Source: CAYWRO01 sp964460345
GTDB taxonomy: Bacteria; Planctomycetota; Phycisphaerae; Phycisphaerales; UBA1924
Direction: 5' to 3'
Assembly (NCBI GenBank): GCA_964460345.1
Contig: CAYWRO010000076.1
Span: 1-16,634, forward strand
DNA length: 16,634 nucleotides
The position numbers and the translations under genes are program-made. The notes under the pieces are model-generated. The model was not told where the DNA came from and searched no databases. It worked only from the letters and a program-made list of their open reading frames with translations. This document shows, one piece after another, positions 1 through 7,296 of this stretch (position 1 is the first letter of the stretch; each line of letters starts with the position of its first letter).

Positions 1-19
1 GGGGTTATGGGACGAGGCG

Positions 20-250
20 CAGAGGTCTTCTGAGGCGGCTCAGAGGTTCTCTGAGGCGCCTCAGAGAGGCTCTGTTGCGCCGCAGAGAGTCTCTGTTGCG
101 CCGCAGAGGTTCTCTGAGCCGCCGCAGAGACACGCTGTTGCGCAACAGAGGTCTTCTGAGCCGCCGCAGAGAGTCTCTGTTGCGCGACAGAGCTCCTCTG
201 AGCCGCCGCAGAGAACCTCTGTGGCGTCGCAGAGAAGGGGCGTGCGGCCG
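20..250. repeat. 21-bp tandem repeat of dyad-symmetric units
   Basis: The pentamer CAGAG starts at 20, 41, 62, 83, 104, 125, 146, 167, 188, 209 and 230, an exact 21-bp period. Each unit is a 13-bp imperfect palindrome, consensus CAGAGRNYCTCTG, followed by an 8-bp GC-rich linker such as TTGCGCCG or AGCCGCCG. Some linkers are palindromic themselves (AGGCGCCT, TTGCGCAA). Unit 6 (125-145) is the most diverged. The phase persists weakly to another CAGAG at 272. Because 21 is a multiple of 3 and the units lack stops, several frames stay open as arginine-rich or Cys-Gly-rich heptapeptide repeats; I do not regard these as genes. The array lies about 65 bases past the radA stop, so a radA transcript could run into it. 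The function is unknown. Confidence 0.9.
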
Positions 251-315
251 CACAAACCCCCTGTTCGGGTGCAGAGAACCGCCGTGGCCGCCTCCGGGAG
301 GCTCTTCGGCCGTTT

Positions 316-1836
316 TCAGAGGAGGGCGATCGCCTCGTTGACCGTCCCGACGGGAACGAGCTCCAGGCCGCGCGGCACACCCCCGGTCTTGGGGGCCTTG
401 CCGCGCCCCGGGACGACCACGCGGGAGAACCCGAGGCGGGCGGCCTCGTTGAGGCGGGCGTCCATCTGCGGGACGGGGCGGATCTCGCCGCCGAGGCCGA
501 CCTCCCCCACCGCCGCGGTCCGCGGCGGCAGGGCGCGGCGGAACTGGGCCCCGGCGATCGCGAGGGCCAGGGGCAGGTCCGCGGCGGGCTCGACGATGCG
601 CAGGCCCCCCACGCTGCTGGCGAAGACGTCGCGGTCGGCGAGGCGGATCTCGGCGTGCTGCTCCAGCACCGCGATGATCATGGCGAGGCGGTTGGCGTCC
701 AGCCCGCTGCTCTTGCGCTTGGCCGAGCCGAGAAAGCCGGTCGCGGTGAGGGCCTGGATCTCGACGAGCACGCAGCGCGTGCCGGTCATGACGGGACAGG
801 CGACCGAGCCGGGGCGGGGCTCATCCATCCCCTCGAGCGCGGCGGCCGAAGCGCCCTGCGGGGCTTCGAGAAGGCCCTCGCCCGTCATCTCGAAGAGGCC
901 GATCTCCAGCGTCGTGCCGTAGCGGTTCTTGATCGCGCGGACGACGCGGTGCGCGTGGTAGCGGTCTCCTTCAAAGTAGACGACGGTGTCGACGAGATGC
1001 TCGAGCAGACGCGGCCCCGCGAGCGTGCCTTCCTTGGTGACGTGGCCGACGAGGATGATGGCGATGCCCGAAACCTTGGCGAGGTAGACGAGATCGGCGC
1101 AGCAGCGGCGAAGCTGCGAGATGCTCCCGGGCGCAGCGTCGAGGTCGCCCTTGTAGATCATCTGCACGGAGTCGATCACCATGACGGCGGGGCGGACCTT
1201 GCGGGCCTGCTCGACGATGCGCGCGAGGTTGGTGTCGGCGAGGATGTACAGGTCGTCCGACGCCGCGACGCCGAGGCGAGCAGCGCGCATGCGCACCTGC
1301 TGGGCGGACTCTTCGCTGCTGACATAGAGGACGCGCGCGGGCTCGGCGTTTGCGTCTGCCCCAGGCGGGGCGGCTGCGCTGCGGGAGTTCGTCACAGGCG
1401 GGACGCCTGTGCCACGGGGGTGGCCGGACGTCTGGCCGATGCGGCCGGCCATCTGCAAGAGGAGCGTGCTCTTGCCGATCCCGGGGTCGCCCCCGATGAG
1501 GACGGCCGAACCGGGGACGAGACCGCCGCCGAGAACGCGATCAAGCTCGCCGATGTGCGTCGGAACGCGCTGCAGGTCAACGCCGGCCTCGCCGATGCGC
1601 CCAATGGGCAGGGCCAGAGCCTCCGGATCGCCGCCGGCGCCCTCGTCGCGCTCCTCCATCGCCGACCACGCCTGGACGATGCCGCGCTGCGCGTCGGCCC
1701 GCGCGGAAGCGGGCTCGCGCTCGATCGTCTGCTCCTCGAGCGCATCCCACGCGCCGCAGTCCGGGCACTTGCCCATCCAGCGTGACTGCAGCGCGCCGCA
1801 GGAACGGCACAGGTACGCGCGTCTGGCTTTGGCCAT
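316..1836 (-). CDS. radA: DNA repair protein RadA (Sms)
   Basis: RadA is a hexameric RecA-like helicase that helps process recombination intermediates in the cytoplasm. The 506-residue product has the family layout: an N-terminal C4 zinc finger (C10, C13, C24, C27), a Walker A motif GGDPGIGKST at 115-124, a Walker B aspartate near D221, the RadA signature at 302-306 as KNRYG (usually KNRFG), and a C-terminal Lon-protease-like domain from about 350 with DVFASSVGG. The ATG at 1836 is preceded by CGGAGA on the minus strand. It is longer than the usual roughly 450 residues, partly because of about 30 extra Pro/Ala-rich residues (about 137-167) between Walker A and the strand LYVSSEES. That insert contains GTGVPPV, encoded by a palindromic repeat. 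It is divergent from the SDR gene. Confidence 0.96.
   Translation of the reverse strand: MAKARRAYLCRSCGALQSRWMGKCPDCGAWDALEEQTIEREPASARADAQRGIVQAWSAMEERDEGAGGDPEALALPIGRIGEAGVDLQRVPTHIGELDRVLGGGLVPGSAVLIGGDPGIGKSTLLLQMAGRIGQTSGHPRGTGVPPVTNSRSAAAPPGADANAEPARVLYVSSEESAQQVRMRAARLGVAASDDLYILADTNLARIVEQARKVRPAVMVIDSVQMIYKGDLDAAPGSISQLRRCCADLVYLAKVSGIAIILVGHVTKEGTLAGPRLLEHLVDTVVYFEGDRYHAHRVVRAIKNRYGTTLEIGLFEMTGEGLLEAPQGASAAALEGMDEPRPGSVACPVMTGTRCVLVEIQALTATGFLGSAKRKSSGLDANRLAMIIAVLEQHAEIRLADRDVFASSVGGLRIVEPAADLPLALAIAGAQFRRALPPRTAAVGEVGLGGEIRPVPQMDARLNEAARLGFSRVVVPGRGKAPKTGGVPRGLELVPVGTVNEAIALL
1393..1411. repeat. Palindromic dispersed-type repeat inside radA
   Basis: CACAGGCG, the spacer GGA, and CGCCTGTG form a perfect 8-bp inverted repeat within the radA reading frame. 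On the radA strand it encodes GTGVPPV; read the other way it gives RRDACAT. I recognise this pair of translations as typical of a short repeat scattered through planctomycete and verrucomicrobial genomes, usually between genes. Here it sits in the extra loop of RadA just after the Walker A helix, and the frame is preserved. That it is multicopy in this genome cannot be seen from one window. Confidence 0.7.
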
Positions 1837-1856
1837 GAGGTCTCCGAAAGGGCAGC

Positions 1857-1862
1857 AGTATA
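1857..1862 (-). promoter_or_regulatory. Possible -10 box of radA
   Basis: On the minus strand the sequence reads GTTATACT, containing TATACT (5 of 6 matches to TATAAT), about 20 bases upstream of the radA ATG. No clear -35 element is visible at the expected distance, so the call rests on the -10 match and its position. The 1837-2040 interval must also hold the promoter of the divergent SDR gene; TATTCT at 1973-1978 is a weak candidate for that. Confidence 0.35.
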
Positions 1863-2040
1863 ACGAGTTCTAAGGCGAGACCCGGCGGGCGCGACGCTTG
1901 TCCGGGGTGGGTCGCCGTTCCCAAGCTGGCGTGCGGGCGGCAGGAAAGCCGGTTCACACGCAGCGCCGCCACTATTCTCCCCGTGTGGATGCGCTCTGCG
2001 GCCGCCGCGGCCGCGGCGGGACGGGACAAGGGGGAGGATC

Positions 2041-3054
2041 ATGCCGCGCGGGGAGATTCCGAAAGTCGTTGTGGTGACGGGCGCCTCGGCCGGCGTCGGC
2101 CGGGCTGCGATCCGTGCGTTCGCCCGCGCTGGGGCCGACGTCGCGCTGGTGGCCCGCGGCGTCGACCGGCTCGAGGAAGCCGCGGAGGAAGTCCGCCGCC
2201 TCGGCCGCCGCGCGATCGCCCTCCCCGCGGACGTCGCCGACGCCGAGGCCGTGGAAGAAGCCGCCGCGCGGGCGGAAGAGACGCTCGGGCCGATCGACTG
2301 CTGGGTGAACAACGCGATGACGGCCGTCTTCGCGCCGGTCATGGAGACGACGGCGGCGGAGTTCGAACGCGTGACGAAGGTGACGTACCTCGGGTACGTC
2401 CACGGCACGCAGGCGGCGCTGAAGCGCATGCTGCCGCGGAACCGCGGGGCGATCGTGCAGGTGGGCTCGGCCCTGTGTTACCGGGGCATCCCGCTGCAGG
2501 CGGCGTACTGCGCGGCGAAACACGCCATCGTCGGGTTCACCGAGTCGCTGCGGACGGAGTTGATGCACGACAAGTCCGACGTTCACGTGACGATGGTGCA
2601 CATGCCGGCAATCAACACGCCGCAGTTTGACTGGGTTCTCTCGCGCCTGAAGAACCGGGCCCAACCGGTGCCGCCGATCTTCGAGCCGGAAGTGGCCGCG
2701 CGGGCCATCGTGTGGGCGAGCATGCACCAGCGAAGGGAACTGATGATCGGCTTCCCGACCTTCGCGGCGATCTGGGGAGACCGGCTCGTGCCGGGAATCG
2801 CCGACTGGTACCTCGCCAGAACGGGGTACGAGAGCCAGCAGACGGACGAGCCCGAGCGGCCCGACCGGCCCTCCAATCTGTGGGAGCCCGTGCCGGGCGA
2901 CTACGGCGCCCGCGGCCGGTTCGGCCGACGCGCCAAGCAGCGGAGCTGGTGGGCGACCGTGAGCGGGCACCATCGACTCAGCGCCCTGGCGGTGCTGCTC
3001 GGAATCGGCCTCGCCGCCGGCCTGATGCGCGCCGTCTGGCTGGGCGGCGGCTGA
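2041..3054 (+). CDS. SDR-family NAD(P)-dependent oxidoreductase with C-terminal membrane anchor
   Basis: A short-chain dehydrogenase/reductase of 337 residues; the substrate is unknown. Classical SDR motifs are all present: the nucleotide-binding TGASAGVG at 13-20, NNA at 90-92, catalytic S143, and Y156-x3-K160 in the motif YCAAK. The family core ends near residue 250. The extra C-terminal part contains a QQTDEP...NLWEPVPGD stretch that I have seen in a widespread subgroup of long SDRs. It ends in a hydrophobic segment (about 313-334) likely to be a single membrane helix, which would place the enzyme at the inner face of the cytoplasmic membrane. GGGGAGG ends three bases before the ATG. It probably acts on a hydrophobic or membrane-associated substrate, but that is inference. 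The tRNA-Gly gene follows 64 bases downstream. Confidence 0.92.
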   Translation: MPRGEIPKVVVVTGASAGVGRAAIRAFARAGADVALVARGVDRLEEAAEEVRRLGRRAIALPADVADAEAVEEAAARAEETLGPIDCWVNNAMTAVFAPVMETTAAEFERVTKVTYLGYVHGTQAALKRMLPRNRGAIVQVGSALCYRGIPLQAAYCAAKHAIVGFTESLRTELMHDKSDVHVTMVHMPAINTPQFDWVLSRLKNRAQPVPPIFEPEVAARAIVWASMHQRRELMIGFPTFAAIWGDRLVPGIADWYLARTGYESQQTDEPERPDRPSNLWEPVPGDYGARGRFGRRAKQRSWWATVSGHHRLSALAVLLGIGLAAGLMRAVWLGGG

Positions 3055-3099
3055 TCGAAGACCGGACCCGCCCACAGCCCACCGCCGATGCTCAAAGGC

Positions 3100-3105
3100 T
3101 ACAAT
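3100..3105 (+). promoter_or_regulatory. Possible -10 box for tRNA-Gly
   Basis: TACAAT lies 13 bases before the mature 5' end of the tRNA, a typical distance for a tRNA promoter. No convincing -35 hexamer is visible. The same TANAAT style recurs before other genes in the window. Confidence 0.4.
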
Positions 3106-3118
3106 CGGTCGCTGTGTT

Positions 3119-3191
3119 GCGGGCGTAACTCAGTTGGTAGAGTGTCAGCCTTCCAAGCTGAATGTCGAGGGTTCGAATCCCTTCGCCCGCT
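3119..3191 (+). tRNA. tRNA-Gly (anticodon TCC)
   Basis: The full cloverleaf folds. The 7-bp acceptor stem pairs GCGGGCG with CGCCCGC. The D stem is ACTC/GAGT and the anticodon stem TCAGC/GCTGA, with loop CTTCCAA giving anticodon TCC (3152-3154). The T arm is GAGGG-TTCGAAT-CCCTT with one G-T pair, and the discriminator is T. CCA is not encoded. It would read GGA and possibly other GGN codons. Confidence 0.97.
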
Positions 3192-3351
3192 TTGAGTCGA
3201 TCTGCGGCCCCGCCGCGGGGTCGGGCCTGGGGCCTTTCTGGTCTTTCGGCAGCGGATTCTGAGACAGGAGCCCGGGGAGAGCGAAGTTCCGCGGCGGTCT
3301 GGCCGATTATGGGAACCGGGGGAGGCGCGGGTCCATACGTTCCTTCAGAGC
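3192..3351. other. Intergenic region before the efflux cluster
   Basis: 160 bases between tRNA-Gly and the first gene of the cluster. Apart from the hairpin at 3206-3222 I see no confident promoter, operator or riboswitch. GATTAT at 3304-3309 could be a -10 box. If the metal efflux operon has a metal-responsive promoter, it should lie here, but no metal-sensor regulator gene is present in the window. Confidence 0.4.
3206..3222 (+). terminator. Possible terminator hairpin after tRNA-Gly
   Basis: GGCCCCG, CCG and CGGGGTC form a 7-bp GC-rich stem 14 bases after the tRNA. A second small stem (GGCC-TGG-GGCC) and a T-rich but interrupted stretch follow (about 3234-3247). There is no clean T run directly after the stem, so it is a weak candidate. 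Confidence 0.3.
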
Positions 3352-3759
3352 ATGTCCGACTCGGTCCTCACCAAGCTGGTCTCCCTCGTGCTCGCCGTGG
3401 CCATGGCGGGGCCGATGTCCGCGGCGGCGGGCGCGATGCGGTGCGACTGCGGGCTGGGGAGTGGTGAGGCCGTCGTGGGCGGGGCTCACGGGGCCGAGGG
3501 CGTCGATGTGGGCTGCTGCGGGGGGTGTGGAGAGAAGCAGGATTCTGAAGACCAGCGCTCGACGCCGAGCGACGACTGCCGCGATTGCGGGTGTCCCGTG
3601 TGCGCTTTGCACCTGGGCGTTGTCGCCGTGGTGTGGAGCGGGCCGGATGCCGCCGCGGCGCGGGAGCCGAGCGAACTGGGGGCGACCCTCGCCCCGTGTG
3701 CACCGGCCTGGGGGGATGTTTCTGATCTGATGCGGCCTCCGCGAGCGATGACAGCCTGA
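3352..3759 (+). CDS. Small exported Cys-rich protein, hypothetical
   Basis: I do not recognise a named family. The 135 residues begin with a short charged stretch (MSDSVLTK) and a hydrophobic segment ending near AAAGA, a plausible secretion signal. The rest is rich in cysteine arranged in pairs and short motifs: CDCG, GCCGGCG, and DCRDCGCPVC. It ends in MRPPRA, recalling the Pro/Arg-rich C-termini of small exported proteins (such as DUF2946-like ones) near metal exporters; I recall this only loosely. It comes first in a same-strand cluster with metal efflux genes, 84 bases before the TolC-type gene, which suggests a periplasmic metal-binding or sensing role. The start has only a weak Shine-Dalgarno (CAGAG), so the exact start is less certain than the gene. 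Confidence 0.6.
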   Translation: MSDSVLTKLVSLVLAVAMAGPMSAAAGAMRCDCGLGSGEAVVGGAHGAEGVDVGCCGGCGEKQDSEDQRSTPSDDCRDCGCPVCALHLGVVAVVWSGPDAAAAREPSELGATLAPCAPAWGDVSDLMRPPRAMTA

Positions 3760-3831
3760 CAGCAGTACCGGTGCGCGCACAAGCTCCCGCTTGAGCGTGC
3801 CATGGTCACAGGGCGATTCATCTGGCTCCGT

Positions 3832-3846
3832 GGAGGTTACCTCTTG
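3832..3846 (+). promoter_or_regulatory. Shine-Dalgarno deciding a TTG start for the TolC gene
   Basis: GGAGG at 3832-3836 with a 7-base gap to TTG at 3844-3846. Neither the upstream ATG (3802) nor the downstream ATG (3898) in frame has a recognisable Shine-Dalgarno. Only starts at or after 3844 give a normal lipoprotein signal length. Confidence 0.75.
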
Positions 3847-5325
3847 CGCGATGGACGAAGGACAAACTTTCGCCGACCGGCGGGCGCTGTGCGCTTGATG
3901 GCGGCAGGCGGCATGCTTACCGCCGCGGTGCTGTGCTCTTGCACGGGCCGAAGCTATGGCGAGCGCGAGTTGCTCTCGCAGTTGCGCGACGCGGGCGTGG
4001 CCGACCCGGGACGGGATGGATGGTGGGAGCCGACAACTCGGCAAGACGTTGTCGAGACCGACCTGGCCGATGCCCCCCCCACTCTTGAGGAGCCCGGAAT
4101 CGTGAGTCTGGCGGATCTGCTGCGCCTTGCTGAATCGCAGAACGCCGCGTTGGCGGCGGCGCGGAGCGAGGCGGGGATCGCGGCGGGACGGGCCTGGCAG
4201 GCGTGGCTCTATCCGAACCCCGAGGTGGAGGTGGAGGCGGAGGACATCACGTTCGGCGATGGGACCAAAGGGGCGGAGATCAAGGTCGGCATCGCGCAGC
4301 CGATTGTTCTGAGTCGACGGCGGGAACGCGCGGTGGAGGCGGCGGAGGCGGAGCGTGCGGCGGCGCTCGCCGAAGCGGAGGTCGTGCGACGAACCTTGTT
4401 TGGAGATGTTGCCGAGGTTTATGCGCAGCTCGGATCCCTGCGCGAGCAGGCGCGGCTCAACGAGCAGTTGAGTGAGATGATTCAAGCGACACTCGACGTC
4501 GCGCAGACGCGCCTGGAGGCGCGCGCCGCCCCGGAGACGGAAGTGGTCCGTGTCCGTGTTGAGCTGCAGCGGATTGAAGCGGCGTCGCGGCGCGTGTCGC
4601 GCGAGATCGAGGCGGCGGAGCGTCGACTGTCGGTGCTGCTTGGCGGCGCGCGCATCGATGCCGCGTTGCTGGAGGGGACCACGGAGGCGGAACTGGCCCC
4701 GATGGATTTCGCCCTGCTCGAGCGCTTGGTGCGGGAGGACCACCCGGCCCTGACCGCCCGGAGGAGCCAAGTCGCCGCGGCGGAAGCTCGCCTGGAAGGC
4801 TTGCGGCAGGGACGCCTGCCGGACCTGTCGGTGCGTGCCGCGGTGGGCTACAGCGACGCCGAGGAAGACGGGATCGTGGAACTCGGCGCCGGGATGACGC
4901 TCCCGCTCTGGGACGGAAGCCAGGGAGCGATCCTGTCAGAGCGGTTCGCCGTCATGCAGGCCCGCCAGCGGCTGGCCGCGGAGGCCGATGAACTCGTCGA
5001 GGCGCTGGCACAGGCGGTTGCCGAGTACGAAATCGCCCGGGAGGAAGCAGGGGCGATGCGCACGGGGATCGTGCCGGATGCGCAGCGGGCGTTCGACCTG
5101 ACGCGGGCGGCGTACCGGGCGGGCCGCGCCTCCTTTATGGATGTGTTCGATGCGCAGCGCACGCTTGTGGAGGCCCGTGTTGAGCTGACTGAGTCGCTGG
5201 GGCGCGCCTCGGCCGCGCGGGCCCGCGTGGCGCGGATTGCGGGCGTGCCGGTTGACGCTGGAGATACATGGCGGGCGGATGAGGCGACTGCGGCTGGCAC
5301 GCCTGATCGACCGACCGGCGAGTAG
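3844..5325 (+). CDS. TolC-family outer-membrane efflux lipoprotein (CzcC/CusC-like)
   Basis: This is the outer-membrane channel of a tripartite exporter. I place the start at TTG 3844, not at the upstream ATG 3802. GGAGG (3832-3836) lies seven bases before the TTG. From it the product opens with an Arg-rich n-region, a hydrophobic stretch, and LCSC, a lipobox giving lipid-modified Cys33. The 493 residues contain two outer-membrane-efflux repeats. The first runs from about SLADLLRLAESQN to the long helix ending near NEQLSEMI. The second runs from about LLERLVREDHPALTARR through LPDLSVRAAVGY to FMDVFDAQRTLVEAR, the usual end of the family. Alanine- and glutamate-rich helices form the periplasmic tunnel. 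The next gene begins 33 bases after the stop. Confidence 0.93.
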   Translation: MRDGRRTNFRRPAGAVRLMAAGGMLTAAVLCSCTGRSYGERELLSQLRDAGVADPGRDGWWEPTTRQDVVETDLADAPPTLEEPGIVSLADLLRLAESQNAALAAARSEAGIAAGRAWQAWLYPNPEVEVEAEDITFGDGTKGAEIKVGIAQPIVLSRRRERAVEAAEAERAAALAEAEVVRRTLFGDVAEVYAQLGSLREQARLNEQLSEMIQATLDVAQTRLEARAAPETEVVRVRVELQRIEAASRRVSREIEAAERRLSVLLGGARIDAALLEGTTEAELAPMDFALLERLVREDHPALTARRSQVAAAEARLEGLRQGRLPDLSVRAAVGYSDAEEDGIVELGAGMTLPLWDGSQGAILSERFAVMQARQRLAAEADELVEALAQAVAEYEIAREEAGAMRTGIVPDAQRAFDLTRAAYRAGRASFMDVFDAQRTLVEARVELTESLGRASAARARVARIAGVPVDAGDTWRADEATAAGTPDRPTGE

Positions 5326-5358
5326 ATGTGGATGAGACTACTGGAAAAGGAGCTGCAA

Positions 5359-5979
5359 GTGACACGAATGTTGTGGATGATGTGCGTCGGAGTGTGCGTG
5401 GCGGCCCTCTTCACGCTCGGTGGATGTGATCGGAGCGCCGGCACAACCGGTGCGAGACAGACCTCAGCCGATCGCTGCGAACACGAGATCAAGCCGGAGA
5501 AGTGTCCGTTCTGCAATCCAGCGATGATTGAAGCGGACGGGTTCTGCGGGGAGCACGGCGTTGCCGAGGCCCTTTGTGCGCAGTGCCGGCCGTATCTGAA
5601 AGCGGCCTTCCGCGCCAAGGGGGACTGGTGCGATGAGCACAGCGTGCCGGAGAGCCAGTGCGTCGTCTGCAATCCGGAACTGAAGGAGAAGATCCGGCCC
5701 GGCGAGCACGGCGGGGCCCACCCGACCGAGGGCAGCGCAGCGGCCGATGCATGCGAGCACGGGATCAGCACGGCCAAGTGCCCCTTCTGCACACCGTCGC
5801 TGATCGACAGTGAGGGCTTCTGTGCCGGGCATGATGTTGCCGAGGCGCTGTGCGTGAAGTGCCGCCCGTATCTCGAGACGGCCTTCAAGGCCAAGGGCGA
5901 CTGGTGCGCCGAACACGGGACGCCGGAATCGCAGTGCGCCCTCTGCAACCCGGACCTGAAAAAGGAAGGAGGCGCCTGA
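5359..5979 (+). CDS. Lipoprotein with two 69-residue Cys/His repeats, probable metal-binding efflux accessory
   Basis: The start is GTG 5359, six bases after AAAAGGAG. It gives MTRM, a hydrophobic stretch and LGGC, with lipidated Cys23, so the mature protein is anchored at a membrane on the periplasmic side. The 206 residues are almost entirely a duplication: 40-108 and 132-200, each 69 residues with no gaps and about 45 identical positions by my alignment. Each repeat holds three modules of the form C-x(1,2)-H...C-x2-C (C40/H42/C49/C52, C63/H66/C73/C76, C91/H94/C101/C104, and the same in repeat 2). Motifs such as DWCxEH and PESQC resemble segments found at the N-terminus of some RND adaptor proteins, so this may be a separate version of that domain. 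I infer metal capture or delivery; the metal is unknown. Its stop overlaps the adaptor start (TGATG). Confidence 0.85.
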   Translation: MTRMLWMMCVGVCVAALFTLGGCDRSAGTTGARQTSADRCEHEIKPEKCPFCNPAMIEADGFCGEHGVAEALCAQCRPYLKAAFRAKGDWCDEHSVPESQCVVCNPELKEKIRPGEHGGAHPTEGSAAADACEHGISTAKCPFCTPSLIDSEGFCAGHDVAEALCVKCRPYLETAFKAKGDWCAEHGTPESQCALCNPDLKKEGGA

Positions 5980-7250
5980 TGGGACGAGCGGCACGAACAC
6001 GAACGTCTGTTCGCGGCAGCGCAGTCCTTGCCGCCGGTTTGATCGCCGTCGCGTTTTCCGCGGCAGCAGCGACGGCCGCCGGAGCGCACTCGTCGCAACC
6101 AGCGGGCGAAACCTTGCGCCGGACGGCGCGCGCACCGGAAGTGCACTGCACCAAGACCGATGCAGTGATTGCGCTCGCTTCTGCCCGGGTTGCCGAAACT
6201 GTGGATCTTGCGTTTGAGGCGGCGCGTGTGGAGGTTGTCACGAGCACCATTGTGCGCAGCGCCCAGGCGGAGTACGACGGCAATCGGTATGCCCGACTCT
6301 CCTCGCGCGCGCCGGGAGTGATCGCCGAGGTCCTGCACGATCTGGGTGATCAGGTGCAGCCGGGTGACCTCCTGGCGGTCGTGGACTCTGTGGAACTCGG
6401 GGCGGCGAAAGCCGAATGGCTGCAGGCGCGTGAACTGACGGCCCTGTGGCGGAAGAACGCCGAACGTGAACGCGCCCTTGTGGATGCGGGCGCCGGCGTT
6501 GAGCGGGAGGCCCTTGAAGCCGAGACGCGGCATGCGGAGGCCCGCATCGCCGAAGCCCGCGCCCGCCAGCGCCTGCGCACGTTCGGGCTGACTGACAGCG
6601 CCATCGACCAGGTGGCGCGCGATGAAGATACATCGTCGCAGCTTCACATTACCGCTCCATTCGGCGGCACCATCGTGGAACGGGACGCGGTCATGGGCGA
6701 GGTTGTCGATCCCTCGCAGCCGCTCCTCGCGATCGCCGATACCAACGTGATGTGGGCCATGATCGACCTGCAGGAATCCGACCTTCGCACGGCTCGCCTC
6801 GGACAGGACGTCATGTTCACCGCCGACGGGCTTCGTGATGAACCATTTCTCGGGCGGCTCACCTGGATCAGCACGGCCGTCGATCCGACGACACGCACAA
6901 TCAAGGCCCGCGCCGAACTCGACAACGGCAACGGCCTGCTCCGGGCCAACATGTTTGGCGCAGCGACCGTCATGGCGCGAAAGGGCGAAGAGACCGTCAC
7001 CGTGCCGAAGGATGCGGTTCAGTGGGAAGGGTGCTGCAACGTCGTCTTCGTACGCACCAACGAAACCGGAACGGAGTTCCGGCCGCGCAAGGTGCACCTG
7101 GGCGTTGAGTCCGGCGATCGCTTCGAGGTGCTCTCCGGCCTCAAGGGCGACGAGGTGCTTGCCACCCGCGGCAGCTACCTGCTCAAGACGGAGTTGATGA
7201 AAGGCAGCATCGGCGCGGGATGTTGCGAGGTGGATCACCTGTCGAAGTAG
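5979..7250 (+). CDS. RND efflux periplasmic adaptor (HlyD/CzcB/CusB family)
   Basis: This membrane fusion protein links the inner-membrane pump to the TolC channel. The ATG at 5979 overlaps the upstream TGA and follows AAGGAAGGAGG, so 423 residues is preferred over the longer open frame from 5850. Residues 1-35 look like a secretion signal. The barrel-sandwich/lipoyl half-motifs are at about RLSSRAPGVIAEVLHDLGDQVQPGDLL and LHITAPFGGTIVERDAVMGEVV, flanking an alpha-hairpin with Ala/Glu/Arg-rich coiled coil. A beta-barrel (ADTNVMWAMIDLQESDL) and a membrane-proximal domain follow. Two cysteine pairs stand out: C352-C353 and C415-C416, the latter in GAGCCEVD eight residues from the C-terminus. 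They could bind metal; that is inference. The pump gene follows 46 bases later. Confidence 0.93.
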   Translation: MGRAARTRTSVRGSAVLAAGLIAVAFSAAAATAAGAHSSQPAGETLRRTARAPEVHCTKTDAVIALASARVAETVDLAFEAARVEVVTSTIVRSAQAEYDGNRYARLSSRAPGVIAEVLHDLGDQVQPGDLLAVVDSVELGAAKAEWLQARELTALWRKNAERERALVDAGAGVEREALEAETRHAEARIAEARARQRLRTFGLTDSAIDQVARDEDTSSQLHITAPFGGTIVERDAVMGEVVDPSQPLLAIADTNVMWAMIDLQESDLRTARLGQDVMFTADGLRDEPFLGRLTWISTAVDPTTRTIKARAELDNGNGLLRANMFGAATVMARKGEETVTVPKDAVQWEGCCNVVFVRTNETGTEFRPRKVHLGVESGDRFEVLSGLKGDEVLATRGSYLLKTELMKGSIGAGCCEVDHLSK

Positions 7251-7296
7251 GAGCTGCGGCGACACTCTGACCGATTCCCCGCGGCGAGAGTTCTGA

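Noticed and set aside
20..250. CRISPR array
   Set aside because: The period is 21 bp with no distinct variable spacers of CRISPR length, and the units diverge along their whole length.
5..341. Open frames encoding heptapeptide repeats in the 21-bp array
   Set aside because: Three or more frames are open on both strands because the period is a multiple of three and the units lack stops. No frame has a clear ribosome site, so I treat the region as a DNA repeat.
655..1785. Long plus-strand open frame (376 residues) opposite radA
   Set aside because: Antisense shadow in GC-rich DNA. radA on the other strand has all family motifs, and this frame shows none.
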